This document shows, one piece after another, positions 1 to 8,042 of a DNA stretch of 64,000 nucleotides. The translations under genes and the position numbers were made by a program. A model generated the notes under the pieces. That model did no database searches and was not told where the DNA came from. It saw only the letters and a list, made by a program, of their open reading frames with translations. The stretch is from Enorma phocaeensis. GTDB lineage: Bacteria; Actinomycetota; Coriobacteriia; Coriobacteriales; Coriobacteriaceae. Position 1 is the stretch's first letter, and each line of letters begins with the position of its first letter. The stretch covers positions 124,001 to 188,000 of the forward strand of contig NZ_JACJKQ010000002.1 in the NCBI RefSeq assembly GCF_016901575.1, in the 5' to 3' direction.

Positions 1-1248
1 GAGCTCGTCGACGGCATGCTCGCCGACCGCGGCATCGAGCGCGACCAGGCCGATCCCGAGCTCGTCGCAAAGCTGCGCGAGGAGGCCAAGGCCACCTGCG
101 CCGAGGAGCGCGAGCGCGTGAAGGCCGCCGGCGGCCTGTGCGTCATCGGTACCGAGCGCCACGAGTCCCGTCGTATCGACAACCAGCTGCGCGGCCGCGC
201 CGGCCGTCAGGGAGACCCGGGCGAGACCCAGTTCTACCTGTCGCTCGAAGACGACCTCATGAGGCTCTTCGGCGGCGACCGCATGGACAAGATCTCGGCC
301 ATGATGGCAAACGCCGATATGGACGACCTGCCCATCCAGCACAAGATCATTTCCAAGTCGGTCGAGGGCGCCCAGCGCAAGGTCGAGAACATCAACTTCT
401 CCATGCGTAAGAACGTGCTCGAATACGACGACGTCATGAACAAGCAGCGCCAGGTCATCTACGCCGAGCGCAACAAGATCCTGGACGGCAAGGACCTCGC
501 CGGCCATATCACCGAGGTCATGGACGACACCGTGACCCGGTGCGTGGGCGAGTTCGTGCCGAGCGACTCCCACAAGGGCGAGCGCGACATGGAGGGGCTG
601 CACAAGTGGCTCGTCGAGCTCACCGGGCATCTCGACGCCCCCACGTTCGAGGACGACTTCGAGGACGCCTCCGAGCTCAAGGACAAGGTGCTCGACTACG
701 TCAAGGCCTGCTACGACCAGAAGGCCGAGCGCCTGGGCGACGAGCTCATGGGCGAGCTCAACACCCAGGTCATGCTGCGCGTCATCGACACCCGCTGGAT
801 GAACTACCTGCAGGAGATGGACTACCTCAAGCAGGGCATCGGTCTTCGCGGCTTTGGCCAGCGCGACCCGCTCGTCGAGTACAAGAGCGAGGCGTTTGCC
901 GCCTTCCACCTGCTGGTGAACACCATGTATGAGGACTATCTGCGCACGGTGCTGCGCATCGAGGTCAAACAGGCCCCGGTCGCCGCTCGCCAGCCCCAGC
1001 CCTCTGAGCTTTCGGGAGCGACCTATTCGGGACCTTCCGACGCCGATGCCGGCTCTTCGACCATTACGCGCCAGGCGGCCGCGAACGCCGCCAACGCGGC
1101 GGGCAAGGCGCCCGCGCCCTCTCAGGGCACGGTGAAGACCTATGTGAAGAGCGAGTCCGGCGACCCGTATGCCAACGTGGGCCGCAACGACCCGTGCCCC
1201 TGCGGAAGCGGTAAGAAGTTCAAGAACTGCCACGGCAGGGACCGCTAA
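1..1248 (+). CDS. secA: Protein translocase ATPase SecA, C-terminal part
   Basis: This is the 3' end of the gene for SecA, the ATPase that drives preproteins through the SecYEG channel. The reading frame is open from base 1, so the gene begins before the window; about 415 C-terminal residues are present. Visible are the second-helicase-domain signature NQLRGRAGRQGDPG (motif VI, around base 180), the helical wing/scaffold region, a low-complexity Ala/Pro/Ser linker, and a terminal SEC-C zinc motif CPCGSGKKFKNCHG that in other SecAs binds Zn and SecB or ribosomes. The TAA stop overlaps the ATG of the next gene (TAATG), so translational coupling with prfB is likely. Identification is secure. Confidence 0.97.
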   Translation, partial: ELVDGMLADRGIERDQADPELVAKLREEAKATCAEERERVKAAGGLCVIGTERHESRRIDNQLRGRAGRQGDPGETQFYLSLEDDLMRLFGGDRMDKISAMMANADMDDLPIQHKIISKSVEGAQRKVENINFSMRKNVLEYDDVMNKQRQVIYAERNKILDGKDLAGHITEVMDDTVTRCVGEFVPSDSHKGERDMEGLHKWLVELTGHLDAPTFEDDFEDASELKDKVLDYVKACYDQKAERLGDELMGELNTQVMLRVIDTRWMNYLQEMDYLKQGIGLRGFGQRDPLVEYKSEAFAAFHLLVNTMYEDYLRTVLRIEVKQAPVAARQPQPSELSGATYSGPSDADAGSSTITRQAAANAANAAGKAPAPSQGTVKTYVKSESGDPYANVGRNDPCPCGSGKKFKNCHGRDR

Positions 1249-2408
1249 TGGCGGACACCGTCGCCCCGGTGGTCGAGCAGCTGGACGCGCTTGAGACACG
1301 CCTCGCGGAAGTCGAGTCATATCTGCATGTGGACGAGAAGCGGGCTCGCGTCTCCGAGCTCGAGCAGGCGACCGCCGCTCCCGGCTTTTGGGACGACGCG
1401 GCGCGTGCCCGCGCCACCATGGCCGAGCTCTCGTCCGCGCGCGACGACGTGAAGGCGGTCGAGGCGGCTCATGCCCAGCTTGCAGACGCCCGCGCCGCGC
1501 TCGAGCTCGCGTCCGAGATGGAGGGCGACGACGAGGTTGCCGAGCTTTTTGCCGAGGCCGCTCGCTCTGCCGAGGAGCTCGCCCGCGCCGTCGACCAGAT
1601 GGAGCTTACGAGCTGGTTTACCGGCGAGTTCGACCACGGCGACGCCATCGTCACCATCAAGCCCGGCCAGGGCGGGCTGGAGGCCCAGGACTGGACCTTC
1701 ATGCTGTTCAAGATGTACATGAAGTATTGCGAGCGCCGCGGCTGGAAGGTGACGGTCAACGACTGTCCGGCGGCGGAGGGAATCGGCATCGATCGCGCGA
1801 CGTTCACGGTCGAGGGCAAGGACGCCTTCGGCATGCTTCGCGCCGAGGCGGGCGTGCACCGTCTGGTGCGCATCTCGCCGACCGATGCAAAGAAGCGTCG
1901 CCAGACGACCTTCGCCGGCGTCGAGGTGATTCCCGTCCTCCCCGACGACATCGATATCGAGATCTCTCCCGATGACATCCGCGTGGACGTGTACCACGCA
2001 AGCGGCCCGGGCGGCCAGGGCGTCAACACCACCGACTCCGCCGTGCGCGTGACGCACCTGCCGACCGGTATCGTGGTCACGTGCCAAAACGAGCGCAGCC
2101 AGATCCAAAACAAGGCTGCGTGCATGGCGATTCTCAAGGCTCGTCTCTACGAGCTCGAGCTTCAGAAGCGCGAGGACAAGCTCGACGAGATTCGCGGCCC
2201 CAAGCACGACATCGGTTTTGGCAACCAGATTCGCAGCTATGTGCTCTATCCGTACCAGATGGTCAAGGACCTGCGTACCGGAGTGGAGACGGGCAACGTC
2301 GATGCGGTCCTCGAAGACGGAGACCTGGACGCCTTTGTGGTTGGCTACCATCGTTGGGCTACCGGCAACGCGGATTACGCGCCGACCTCCGAGGCCGACG
2401 ACATGTAG
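1248..2408 (+). CDS. prfB: Peptide chain release factor 2 (RF2) with SPT tripeptide
   Basis: RF2 terminates translation at UGA and UAA. The 386-residue product has the catalytic GGQ loop at residues 255-257 (context SGPGGQGVNTTDS) and the usual C-terminal domain 4, plus a short tail. The order and flanking motifs (HRLVRIS, then RRQTTFAGVEV) are those of RF2. The stop-recognition tripeptide, normally SPF in RF2, reads S210-P211-T212 here. The T is the third-position residue of the RF1 tripeptide (PxT). The frame is uninterrupted from the ATG overlapping the secA stop, so the programmed +1 frameshift known from many prfB genes is absent. The gene ends in TAG, a codon RF2 does not normally read. 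The family call is certain; any altered specificity is inference. Confidence 0.96.
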   Translation: MADTVAPVVEQLDALETRLAEVESYLHVDEKRARVSELEQATAAPGFWDDAARARATMAELSSARDDVKAVEAAHAQLADARAALELASEMEGDDEVAELFAEAARSAEELARAVDQMELTSWFTGEFDHGDAIVTIKPGQGGLEAQDWTFMLFKMYMKYCERRGWKVTVNDCPAAEGIGIDRATFTVEGKDAFGMLRAEAGVHRLVRISPTDAKKRRQTTFAGVEVIPVLPDDIDIEISPDDIRVDVYHASGPGGQGVNTTDSAVRVTHLPTGIVVTCQNERSQIQNKAACMAILKARLYELELQKREDKLDEIRGPKHDIGFGNQIRSYVLYPYQMVKDLRTGVETGNVDAVLEDGDLDAFVVGYHRWATGNADYAPTSEADDM

Positions 2409-2562
2409 CGCCCCGAGCATCACGGCATAGCATTATTCTCGAAGCTCCGGCAAGAACCGATCGGGATGGGCTGATTGGCTGGGCTCATGCTGGTGGATTC
2501 TTGCCGAGCGCTTTACTACGTCCGACGGCTGCTGCTGCCTGTCGCGCCGGGGAGGGGGACGC

Positions 2563-3453
2563 ATGGTTCGTCGAATGGATGCCAAGGCCATTATCAAGTC
2601 TCAGTTCGTGCACGACCTGCCGCTTGTGACGGCGGGCTGCGCCGTCGCCGCGCTCGGCATCGATGCGTTCATGGTGCCCAACGGCCTTGCTGCCGGAGGC
2701 GTTACGGGCCTGGCGACCATCATCGCCGCGCTGGGTTCGCGAGCCGGCGTCGTTCTGCCCGTCGGTATCCAGACCATCGTGTTCAACGCGCTTCTGCTGT
2801 TGCTGGCATATCGTGCGGGCGGAGCTCGCTATGCGTTGAGAACCGTCGTGGGCTTCGTGCTGCTCGGCTTCTTTACCGACGCCTTTGCGCCGTTCGTCGC
2901 CCCCTTCGTGCCCGACGACCTCATGCTGTCGGCGCTCTGGGGCGCCATCATCTCGGGGCTGGGCTATGGGCTGGTGTTTCGAAGCGGTGCGAACACGGGC
3001 GGGTCGGATACGGTCGCCCAGATCATCTCGCGCAAGACGTCGCTGCCCGTGGGAAGCACGGTCATGGCTATCGACGTCGCGGTGTGCGTGGCGAGCGCGC
3101 CGGTGTTTTCGGTCGGTAACGCCCTTTATGCCGCCCTGTCCATGGTGATCATGGGCTATGTGGTCGATATGGTGGTCGACGGCGGCAACCGTCGCCGCGC
3201 CGCCTTTATCGTGTCCGAGCGCTATGAGGCCATCGCGCAAGACATCATGCGGGGCATGAATCGAGGCGCCACGCTCATCGATGCCCACGGCATGTGGAGC
3301 GGCCAGGATCGCCCCATGCTGTTCGTGATTCTGGGGAAGCGCGAGGTGACCATCCTGAAGGCGATCGTCGCCGAGCACGACGAGCGTGCCATCATGGTCA
3401 TCACCGATGTGAACGAGGCCTTTGGTGAGGGGTTCAAAGGGCTGGACGTTTAG
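2563..3453 (+). CDS. YitT-family membrane protein (DUF161/DUF2179)
   Basis: A 296-residue integral membrane protein of the YitT family. The N-terminal two thirds hold about five hydrophobic segments with the family signature around FMVPNGLAAGGVTGLA (residues 36-51) and SGANTGGSDTVAQ. The C-terminal 80 residues form the soluble DUF2179 domain (LFVILGKREVTILKAIV ... MVITDVNEAFGEGF). The substrate of the family is not established; some members are annotated as transporters. A strong GGGGAGGGGG ribosome-binding stretch lies just upstream of the ATG. The gene stands about 155 bp after prfB and in the same direction, but nothing links the functions. Confidence 0.88.
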   Translation: MVRRMDAKAIIKSQFVHDLPLVTAGCAVAALGIDAFMVPNGLAAGGVTGLATIIAALGSRAGVVLPVGIQTIVFNALLLLLAYRAGGARYALRTVVGFVLLGFFTDAFAPFVAPFVPDDLMLSALWGAIISGLGYGLVFRSGANTGGSDTVAQIISRKTSLPVGSTVMAIDVAVCVASAPVFSVGNALYAALSMVIMGYVVDMVVDGGNRRRAAFIVSERYEAIAQDIMRGMNRGATLIDAHGMWSGQDRPMLFVILGKREVTILKAIVAEHDERAIMVITDVNEAFGEGFKGLDV

Positions 3454-3533
3454 CCCGTCTGTGGCCTGGCGGCTCCGGCGGCCTTGCCGGGGCTGGGGCC
3501 GCGGCGCTCTACAGGAATTGTATGGCGCGCTGC

Positions 3534-3539
3534 TACAAT
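3534..3539 (+). promoter_or_regulatory. Putative -10 element TACAAT
   Basis: TACAAT lies 32 bases before the start of the membrane-anchored protein gene, preceded by GC. Similar GCTACAnT words precede several other genes here. No convincing -35 element sits at the right distance, so this is only a candidate. Confidence 0.35.
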
Positions 3540-3570
3540 GGGGTGACCACATCGATTTCGGGAGCCCATC

Positions 3571-5049
3571 ATGACCGAATCCCAGGACAACACACGCGAC
3601 GAGCAGGTATCTTCGGTGCTCGATGACGCCTCGGCGCCGACGGTCTCCTTGGCAGACGCCTCGGCGGGAGGGCCGGGCGGAGAGGGTGCGGCTGCGGCGG
3701 CCCGCGACGGCCACGAGCAGGCCGACGGGCCCCGTGCCGACGTGGCCGTCGAGGACGCCTCTGCGGCGTTTTTCGCCGATGCCTGCGAGCGCGCCTCGAT
3801 CGCCGAGCAGGAGATGCGCGAGCGTGACGAGGCGATCCGGTCGCTTGCGGGCCAGCCCTCGACCACCTGGACGCTTCCCGGCGGCTCGCGATCGGTGACG
3901 GGCACTCAGAAGATGCCCAAGGTTCCCGAGGCGTCCGCCGATGAGCCCAAGCCGGCTGGGCACGACGGCGACAGCGCGGAGGTAACGGAGTCCCGAACGC
4001 GGCGAAACGTCATCGTGGGCGTCATCGCTGCTGTGGCGGTGGTCGCAGCCATCGCCATCGGGGGCTTCTTCGTCATGGGCGGACCGGCTCTGTTTGCCCA
4101 GGTGAGCGTTGCGGACGTCGAGCGGACGCTTGAGGCGGACGCCGACTTCATGGATGGCTTTGCCTCAAACGACTACGTGACGCCTTCGGCGTATGACCTC
4201 TCGAACGTCGAGATCGTGAACACCGGCGAAGGGCAGGACGGGTCGGTCACCGTCCAGGCGACGGCACTCCTCACTAACGAGAGCTTCGAGAGTGACTGCT
4301 CGGTGACGCTGCTCTTTGTGCGTGCGGGCGATGCGTCGTCGTTTGCCCAGTTCTCCGACATCGAGGCCGCAGGGCTCGACCGTGCGGCGTGGGTGGGCGT
4401 GGTGCTTGATAGCTCCGCCGCCACGCGGGCGATCTCGGGAGTCACCGAGGACGCCGAGATTTCGGGTGACTTCACGCCCACGTTTGACGAGGCGTCCCAG
4501 ACGTGCACGTTTACGACTGAGACGAGCTACGACCTGTGGTTTGGCACGCGGTCGGTGCAGACCCCCTATACCTATTCGTTCGACGGGGACGCCTGGACGC
4601 GTTCCCAGGGGGACGCTCAGTCGAGTGTCTCATATAGCTCCGATGCGCTGGTGGGCGAGTATACATCGCAGGGTGGGGACGCCACACGCATGACCGCCTT
4701 CAGGGTGACCAACGTCGATGCGGCGGCGGGCACGTTTGTGGTGGAGTACCAGGCGACGCCCTCCGGATTTGGAAGCGAGGCCATATCGGGCGTCATCACC
4801 TGCACCATCTCGGCCGTCACGGCGACGGACGCCGCGCGGGGATATCGGCAGGCGGATGGATATGCCTACGCCTTCACGGGCGACGGCTCAAGCACGGGCG
4901 GTGACAACACGGCTCACATCGAGGGCTATCTTGGCCTCGACGGCGCCATCGTTTTCGACTTTACCGGCGACTACACACGGATGCCCTTCCTCTTCGGCGA
5001 CCCCACCAACGAATCTACCGAGATCGCCGGCACCGTGGTGAAGGGGTAG
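3571..5049 (+). CDS. Membrane-anchored protein of unknown function
   Basis: This 492-residue protein was not recognised as a known family. Residues 1 to about 143 are polar, Ala/Asp/Glu-rich and probably disordered in the cytoplasm. One transmembrane helix follows a TRRN positive patch (about residues 146-168, GVIAAVAVVAAIAIGGFFVMGG without charge). The remaining 320 residues are Thr/Ser/Asp-rich and would be extracytoplasmic. They contain two repeat-like beta-rich stretches (YTYSFDGDAW, YAYAFTGDGS; LVGEYTSQGG, YLGLDGAIVFDFTGDYTRMPF). The topology, cytoplasmic tail plus a secreted beta domain, is common in Coriobacteriia surface proteins. It could sense or bind something at the envelope, but the sequence shows no catalytic motif. 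Confidence 0.8.
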   Translation: MTESQDNTRDEQVSSVLDDASAPTVSLADASAGGPGGEGAAAAARDGHEQADGPRADVAVEDASAAFFADACERASIAEQEMRERDEAIRSLAGQPSTTWTLPGGSRSVTGTQKMPKVPEASADEPKPAGHDGDSAEVTESRTRRNVIVGVIAAVAVVAAIAIGGFFVMGGPALFAQVSVADVERTLEADADFMDGFASNDYVTPSAYDLSNVEIVNTGEGQDGSVTVQATALLTNESFESDCSVTLLFVRAGDASSFAQFSDIEAAGLDRAAWVGVVLDSSAATRAISGVTEDAEISGDFTPTFDEASQTCTFTTETSYDLWFGTRSVQTPYTYSFDGDAWTRSQGDAQSSVSYSSDALVGEYTSQGGDATRMTAFRVTNVDAAAGTFVVEYQATPSGFGSEAISGVITCTISAVTATDAARGYRQADGYAYAFTGDGSSTGGDNTAHIEGYLGLDGAIVFDFTGDYTRMPFLFGDPTNESTEIAGTVVKG

Positions 5050-5649
5050 TCGGAGATTCTGGTCAGAAATGTGCCGTGCTGGGCAGCTAGTCGCTTTGGC
5101 AGAGCCCAGGGCTTGTCCACAACAGCCGGCGCGTGCCCAGAGAACGTGCGAATTGACCACGAGGCACGGTGCGCTGCGAGAGAAGCGCATTACATTACGA
5201 ATAGAACGGTCCCATTAGCATAGAATCGTGCATAACGGATTATGCAGCAGATATAAGCGTCTGTTGGGCGGGGGCGATGAGGATGCGCGAGCGACGAGTA
5301 TCTTTGAAGCAGCGCCACGTGTTGGCCATTGCCATCGCAGCGCTGGCAATCATAGCTGCCTTCGACGTGCGGCTGCTTGCAGGGTCTCTCGCGGGCGGGG
5401 AGCGGCAGAATCGATGCGGCATCTCATGTGTATAAAACGCCGTCTTCGAGCATGGATGGTGCATATTGCAACGAACGGGCCTAATCTGTGGCGTTGACGT
5501 TCGGCTATTCGCGGGGCACATGCCGCCTTCAAACGAGTCTTTCGGTGTTCAACCTGCGGCGTCTCCCGTGTCGCTTCTGTGTGGCAGCGGGGCTACTGGT
5601 AAAATGAACCCGTTTATGTAGTTGAAACGCACGACACGAAGGAGTTCCA
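5050..5649. other. 600-bp intergenic region before ftsE
   Basis: No confident gene is present. The stretch is less GC-rich than its surroundings in places and holds one small open frame with a hydrophobic N-terminus (see next entry). Close to ftsE there is a TAAAAT at 5600-5605 that may be a -10 element (context GGCTACTGGTAAAATG), 45 bases before the GTG start. Confidence 0.6.
5277..5435 (+). CDS. Possible small membrane peptide or gene remnant
   Basis: A 52-codon frame starts at an ATG preceded by the purine-rich run GGGCGGGGGCG. The product begins with basic residues (RMRERR, then LKQRH) followed by one hydrophobic helix VLAIAIAALAIIAAF, then a short polar tail ending in TAA. This looks like a signal-anchor sequence. 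It may be a genuine one-helix peptide, or the surviving N-terminus of a lost secreted protein; the downstream 200 bases hold no continuation in any frame that I could recognise. Confidence 0.25.
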   Translation: MRMRERRVSLKQRHVLAIAIAALAIIAAFDVRLLAGSLAGGERQNRCGISCV

Positions 5650-6882
5650 GTGGGTAACCACTTCCGTAAGCCCGGGGACGGTGAGGGCGCATCCTCCGTG
5701 CAGACGCCGGATGTTGTCGCTTCGCACTTTACCGTTGTTCCGGATGTCGCGGGGCAGGCCTCCGCGGAGCCGCAGGCCGCTCCTGTGGCGACGGCGAGCG
5801 AGCCGGATCCGTTTGCGTACAACCCCGATCTGAACCAGCCTATGCCGGTGGACGTTGCTGCCCCGGCGCCCGATGCGGCCGCGCCCGCCGCTGCCGTGCC
5901 GACCGTGCCGGCGCCGGACGCACCGAAGTCCGATCCGGACGAGTCGCGCCTCTTCATGTCTTCTGTTCCCGAGGTCACGCAGGCCCAGCCGAGCATCCCC
6001 TCGGTGCCCGACCCGTCCCTGCCTCCGCAGGTTCCGGACGTACGCGTGGTTCCCGAGGTCACGGCAGACCAGCAGGCCGAGGTCGCAGACCTTGACGCGG
6101 CGCTTCAAGACCCCGGCTTCACCTCGGTTTTTGCTCCGGTAGGCGATTCTCGTCGCAAGATGGCGCGAGAGGCCGGCGTCGACCCGGTGATCCTCATGGA
6201 GCATGTGACGAAGGTCTATCCGGCTCAGCCCAACAAGCCTGCGCTCGATGACGTGAACCTCGAGGTGTATCCGGGCGAGTTCGTCTTCCTCGTAGGCCAC
6301 TCCGGCTCGGGCAAGACCACGCTTCTGCGCAGCATGACGCGTGATGTGAAGCCCACGTCGGGTCGCATCCTCATCGCTGGCCAGGACCTCATGCGCATCA
6401 AGAATCGCAAGGTCCCGTTCTTCCGTCGCCAGATCGGCACGGTGTTCCAGGACTACAAGCTGCTTCCCGGCAAGACCGCCTACGAGAACGTCGCATTCGC
6501 GCTTGAGTGCATCGGCAAGCCGCGTGGCGTCATCCGCAGCCAGGTGCCCGAGGTGCTGCGCCTCGTGGGCCTTGCGGACCAGATGGACTCCATGCCCGAC
6601 CAGCTCTCCGGCGGCGAGCAGCAGCGCGTGGCGGTCGCCCGCGCCATGGTCAACCGACCGCCGCTGCTCATCTGCGACGAGCCCACGGGCAACCTCGACC
6701 CGGCGATTTCGCTGGGCATCATGAAGCTGCTGGAGCGCATCAATCGCACGGGCACCACGGTCATCGTGGCGACGCACGACCGCGAGATGGTCGACTCCAT
6801 GCATCGCCGCGTGGTCGCCCTCGAGGCGGGGCACGTGGTCCGCGACCAGGAGAGGGGAGGCTACGGTAACTATGGCGCCTAG
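5650..6882 (+). CDS. ftsE: Cell division ATP-binding protein FtsE with long N-terminal extension
   Basis: FtsE is the ATPase of the FtsEX complex, which couples cytokinesis to peptidoglycan hydrolase control at the septum. The ABC core begins near residue 178 (DPVILMEHVTKVYP). It shows Walker A GHSGSGKTT (about 216), the FtsE-like Q-loop region FRRQIGTVFQDYKLLP, signature LSGGEQQRVAVARA and Walker B LLICDEPTGNLDP. FtsE is normally about 225 residues; this protein has 410. The first 175 residues are Pro/Ala/Val/Asp-rich, without predicted secondary structure, and absent from typical FtsE. The GTG start has a good GAAGGAG ribosome site 8 bases upstream and the extension is in frame with no internal strong start before the core. 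ftsX overlaps its end by 11 bp. Confidence 0.94.
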   Translation: MGNHFRKPGDGEGASSVQTPDVVASHFTVVPDVAGQASAEPQAAPVATASEPDPFAYNPDLNQPMPVDVAAPAPDAAAPAAAVPTVPAPDAPKSDPDESRLFMSSVPEVTQAQPSIPSVPDPSLPPQVPDVRVVPEVTADQQAEVADLDAALQDPGFTSVFAPVGDSRRKMAREAGVDPVILMEHVTKVYPAQPNKPALDDVNLEVYPGEFVFLVGHSGSGKTTLLRSMTRDVKPTSGRILIAGQDLMRIKNRKVPFFRRQIGTVFQDYKLLPGKTAYENVAFALECIGKPRGVIRSQVPEVLRLVGLADQMDSMPDQLSGGEQQRVAVARAMVNRPPLLICDEPTGNLDPAISLGIMKLLERINRTGTTVIVATHDREMVDSMHRRVVALEAGHVVRDQERGGYGNYGA

Positions 6883-7789
6883 CAACCTTGGATATTCGCT
6901 GCGCGAGGCGGGCAGCCACTTTGCGCGCAACTGGACCACGTCGCTCGGCGCGGTCATCACCATCTTCTTGTCGCTTTTCATCATCGGCCTCTTCATTGTG
7001 GGCTCGGCGATGATCACCTCGGCCATCGGTACGATCGAAGACCAGGTCACCATCAACGCATTCATCTCGGACGACGCCTCGGACGAGGACGTCGAGGCTT
7101 TCATGGAGAAGCTCCAGAGCTGGGAGAACGTGAAGAGCGTCGAGTTCAACGACAAAGACGACGCCGTGGACGATTACCGAAGCATGTCCAGCAACGCCGA
7201 CGCCACGCTGGCCGCGCTCGACGGTGAGAACCCGCTGCCCCGCTCGTACAAGATCGAGATGGAGGACCCCTCGCAGGTTGAGGACATGGCAGACCAGATC
7301 AAGCAGGATTCGGATTTCCAGCAGATCGTAGATGGAGGCGACGTGGATGCGAGCGTGCTCTACGGCCAAGAGGAGGTCAGCCGCCTCTTCGAGGTGACGA
7401 GCTATATCCGTCTTGCCGCCGTGGTGCTGGTGGCGCTGCTCACCTTCATCGCGTTCATCTTCATCAACAACACGATTCGCCTGTCCATCACCGCGCGTCG
7501 CCGCGAGATCGGCATCATGCGTCTCGTGGGCGCGTCGAACAGCTTCATCCGCGGGCCGTTTGTGACTGAGGGCGTCATCCAGGCCATTCTTGGCGCGCTG
7601 CTTGCCATCGGCGTGCTGGAGCTTGGCCGCAACCTTTTGATTCCGCGCATTCAGACGGCGATTCCCTGGCTGTCGTTCAACATTCCGTTTGAGATGTACC
7701 TCATCACGTATGCCGCGCTGGTAGTCGTGGGCATTGTGATCGGCCTGTTTGGATCTGCCATCGCGATGAGGCGGTATCTGAAGGTGTAA
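6872..7789 (+). CDS. ftsX: Cell division protein FtsX
   Basis: The 305-residue membrane partner of FtsE. It has a first transmembrane helix near residues 23-50 (ITIFLSLFIIGLFIVGSAMI), an extracytoplasmic domain (about 55-180) that in other bacteria contacts peptidoglycan hydrolases or their activators, and three further helices in the FtsX/MacB-type C-terminal part, with the cytoplasmic ITARRREIGIMRLVGAS loop that transmits ATPase movements. The start codon lies inside ftsE and a GGAGAGGGGAGG ribosome site is embedded in the ftsE end, so the two are translationally coupled. Confidence 0.95.
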   Translation: MAPSNLGYSLREAGSHFARNWTTSLGAVITIFLSLFIIGLFIVGSAMITSAIGTIEDQVTINAFISDDASDEDVEAFMEKLQSWENVKSVEFNDKDDAVDDYRSMSSNADATLAALDGENPLPRSYKIEMEDPSQVEDMADQIKQDSDFQQIVDGGDVDASVLYGQEEVSRLFEVTSYIRLAAVVLVALLTFIAFIFINNTIRLSITARRREIGIMRLVGASNSFIRGPFVTEGVIQAILGALLAIGVLELGRNLLIPRIQTAIPWLSFNIPFEMYLITYAALVVVGIVIGLFGSAIAMRRYLKV

Positions 7790-7807
7790 CAGCGGTTCAA
7801 TCCCATC

Positions 7808-7895
7808 GAGAGGCCCCCTTGCTGCCTTCGCTGGTCCCCGCCTTGCCGCATCGCGACGCGGCTGCGGAAGCGCTCAGGCAGTGAGGGGGCCTCTC
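7808..7895 (+). other. Long hairpin between ftsX and rnr
   Basis: GAGAGGCCCCC at 7808-7818 pairs perfectly with GGGGGCCTCTC at 7885-7895. The pairing continues inward to a stem of about 20 bp (7808-7827 with 7876-7895) with two G-U pairs. The 48-nt loop can form a smaller hairpin (CCGCA/TGCGG). It starts 18 bases after the ftsX stop and the tail CTCTCTGCTTTC is only moderately T-rich. It may be the ftsX terminator, or a structured leader or small RNA. It lacks the conserved SRP-RNA and T-box motifs. Confidence 0.6.
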
Positions 7896-8042
7896 TGCTT
7901 TCGTCGTCGTGGATGCACATGCGTTGGAGATGCGCGGGCGCAAGCGTGCATGGGCATGGCGATTGACGTCGTACGCCGGCAGCCGGCTGCAACGGCTTGA
8001 GAACGAGCATGCTGATGCATGTAGCAGTGACAGGAGGTGCGC

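Noticed and set aside
1248-1330. Programmed frameshift in prfB
   Set aside because: The frame is continuous from the overlapping ATG with no in-frame TGA and no CTTTGA slip site.
1317-2423. Long open frame antisense to prfB
   Set aside because: It is a GC-bias shadow: low-complexity, no family resemblance, no ribosome site, and it lies opposite a certain gene.
7808-7895. Possible SRP (4.5S) RNA or T-box leader
   Set aside because: The long stem fits loosely, but the conserved GGAA apical loop region of SRP RNA and the T-box consensus are absent.
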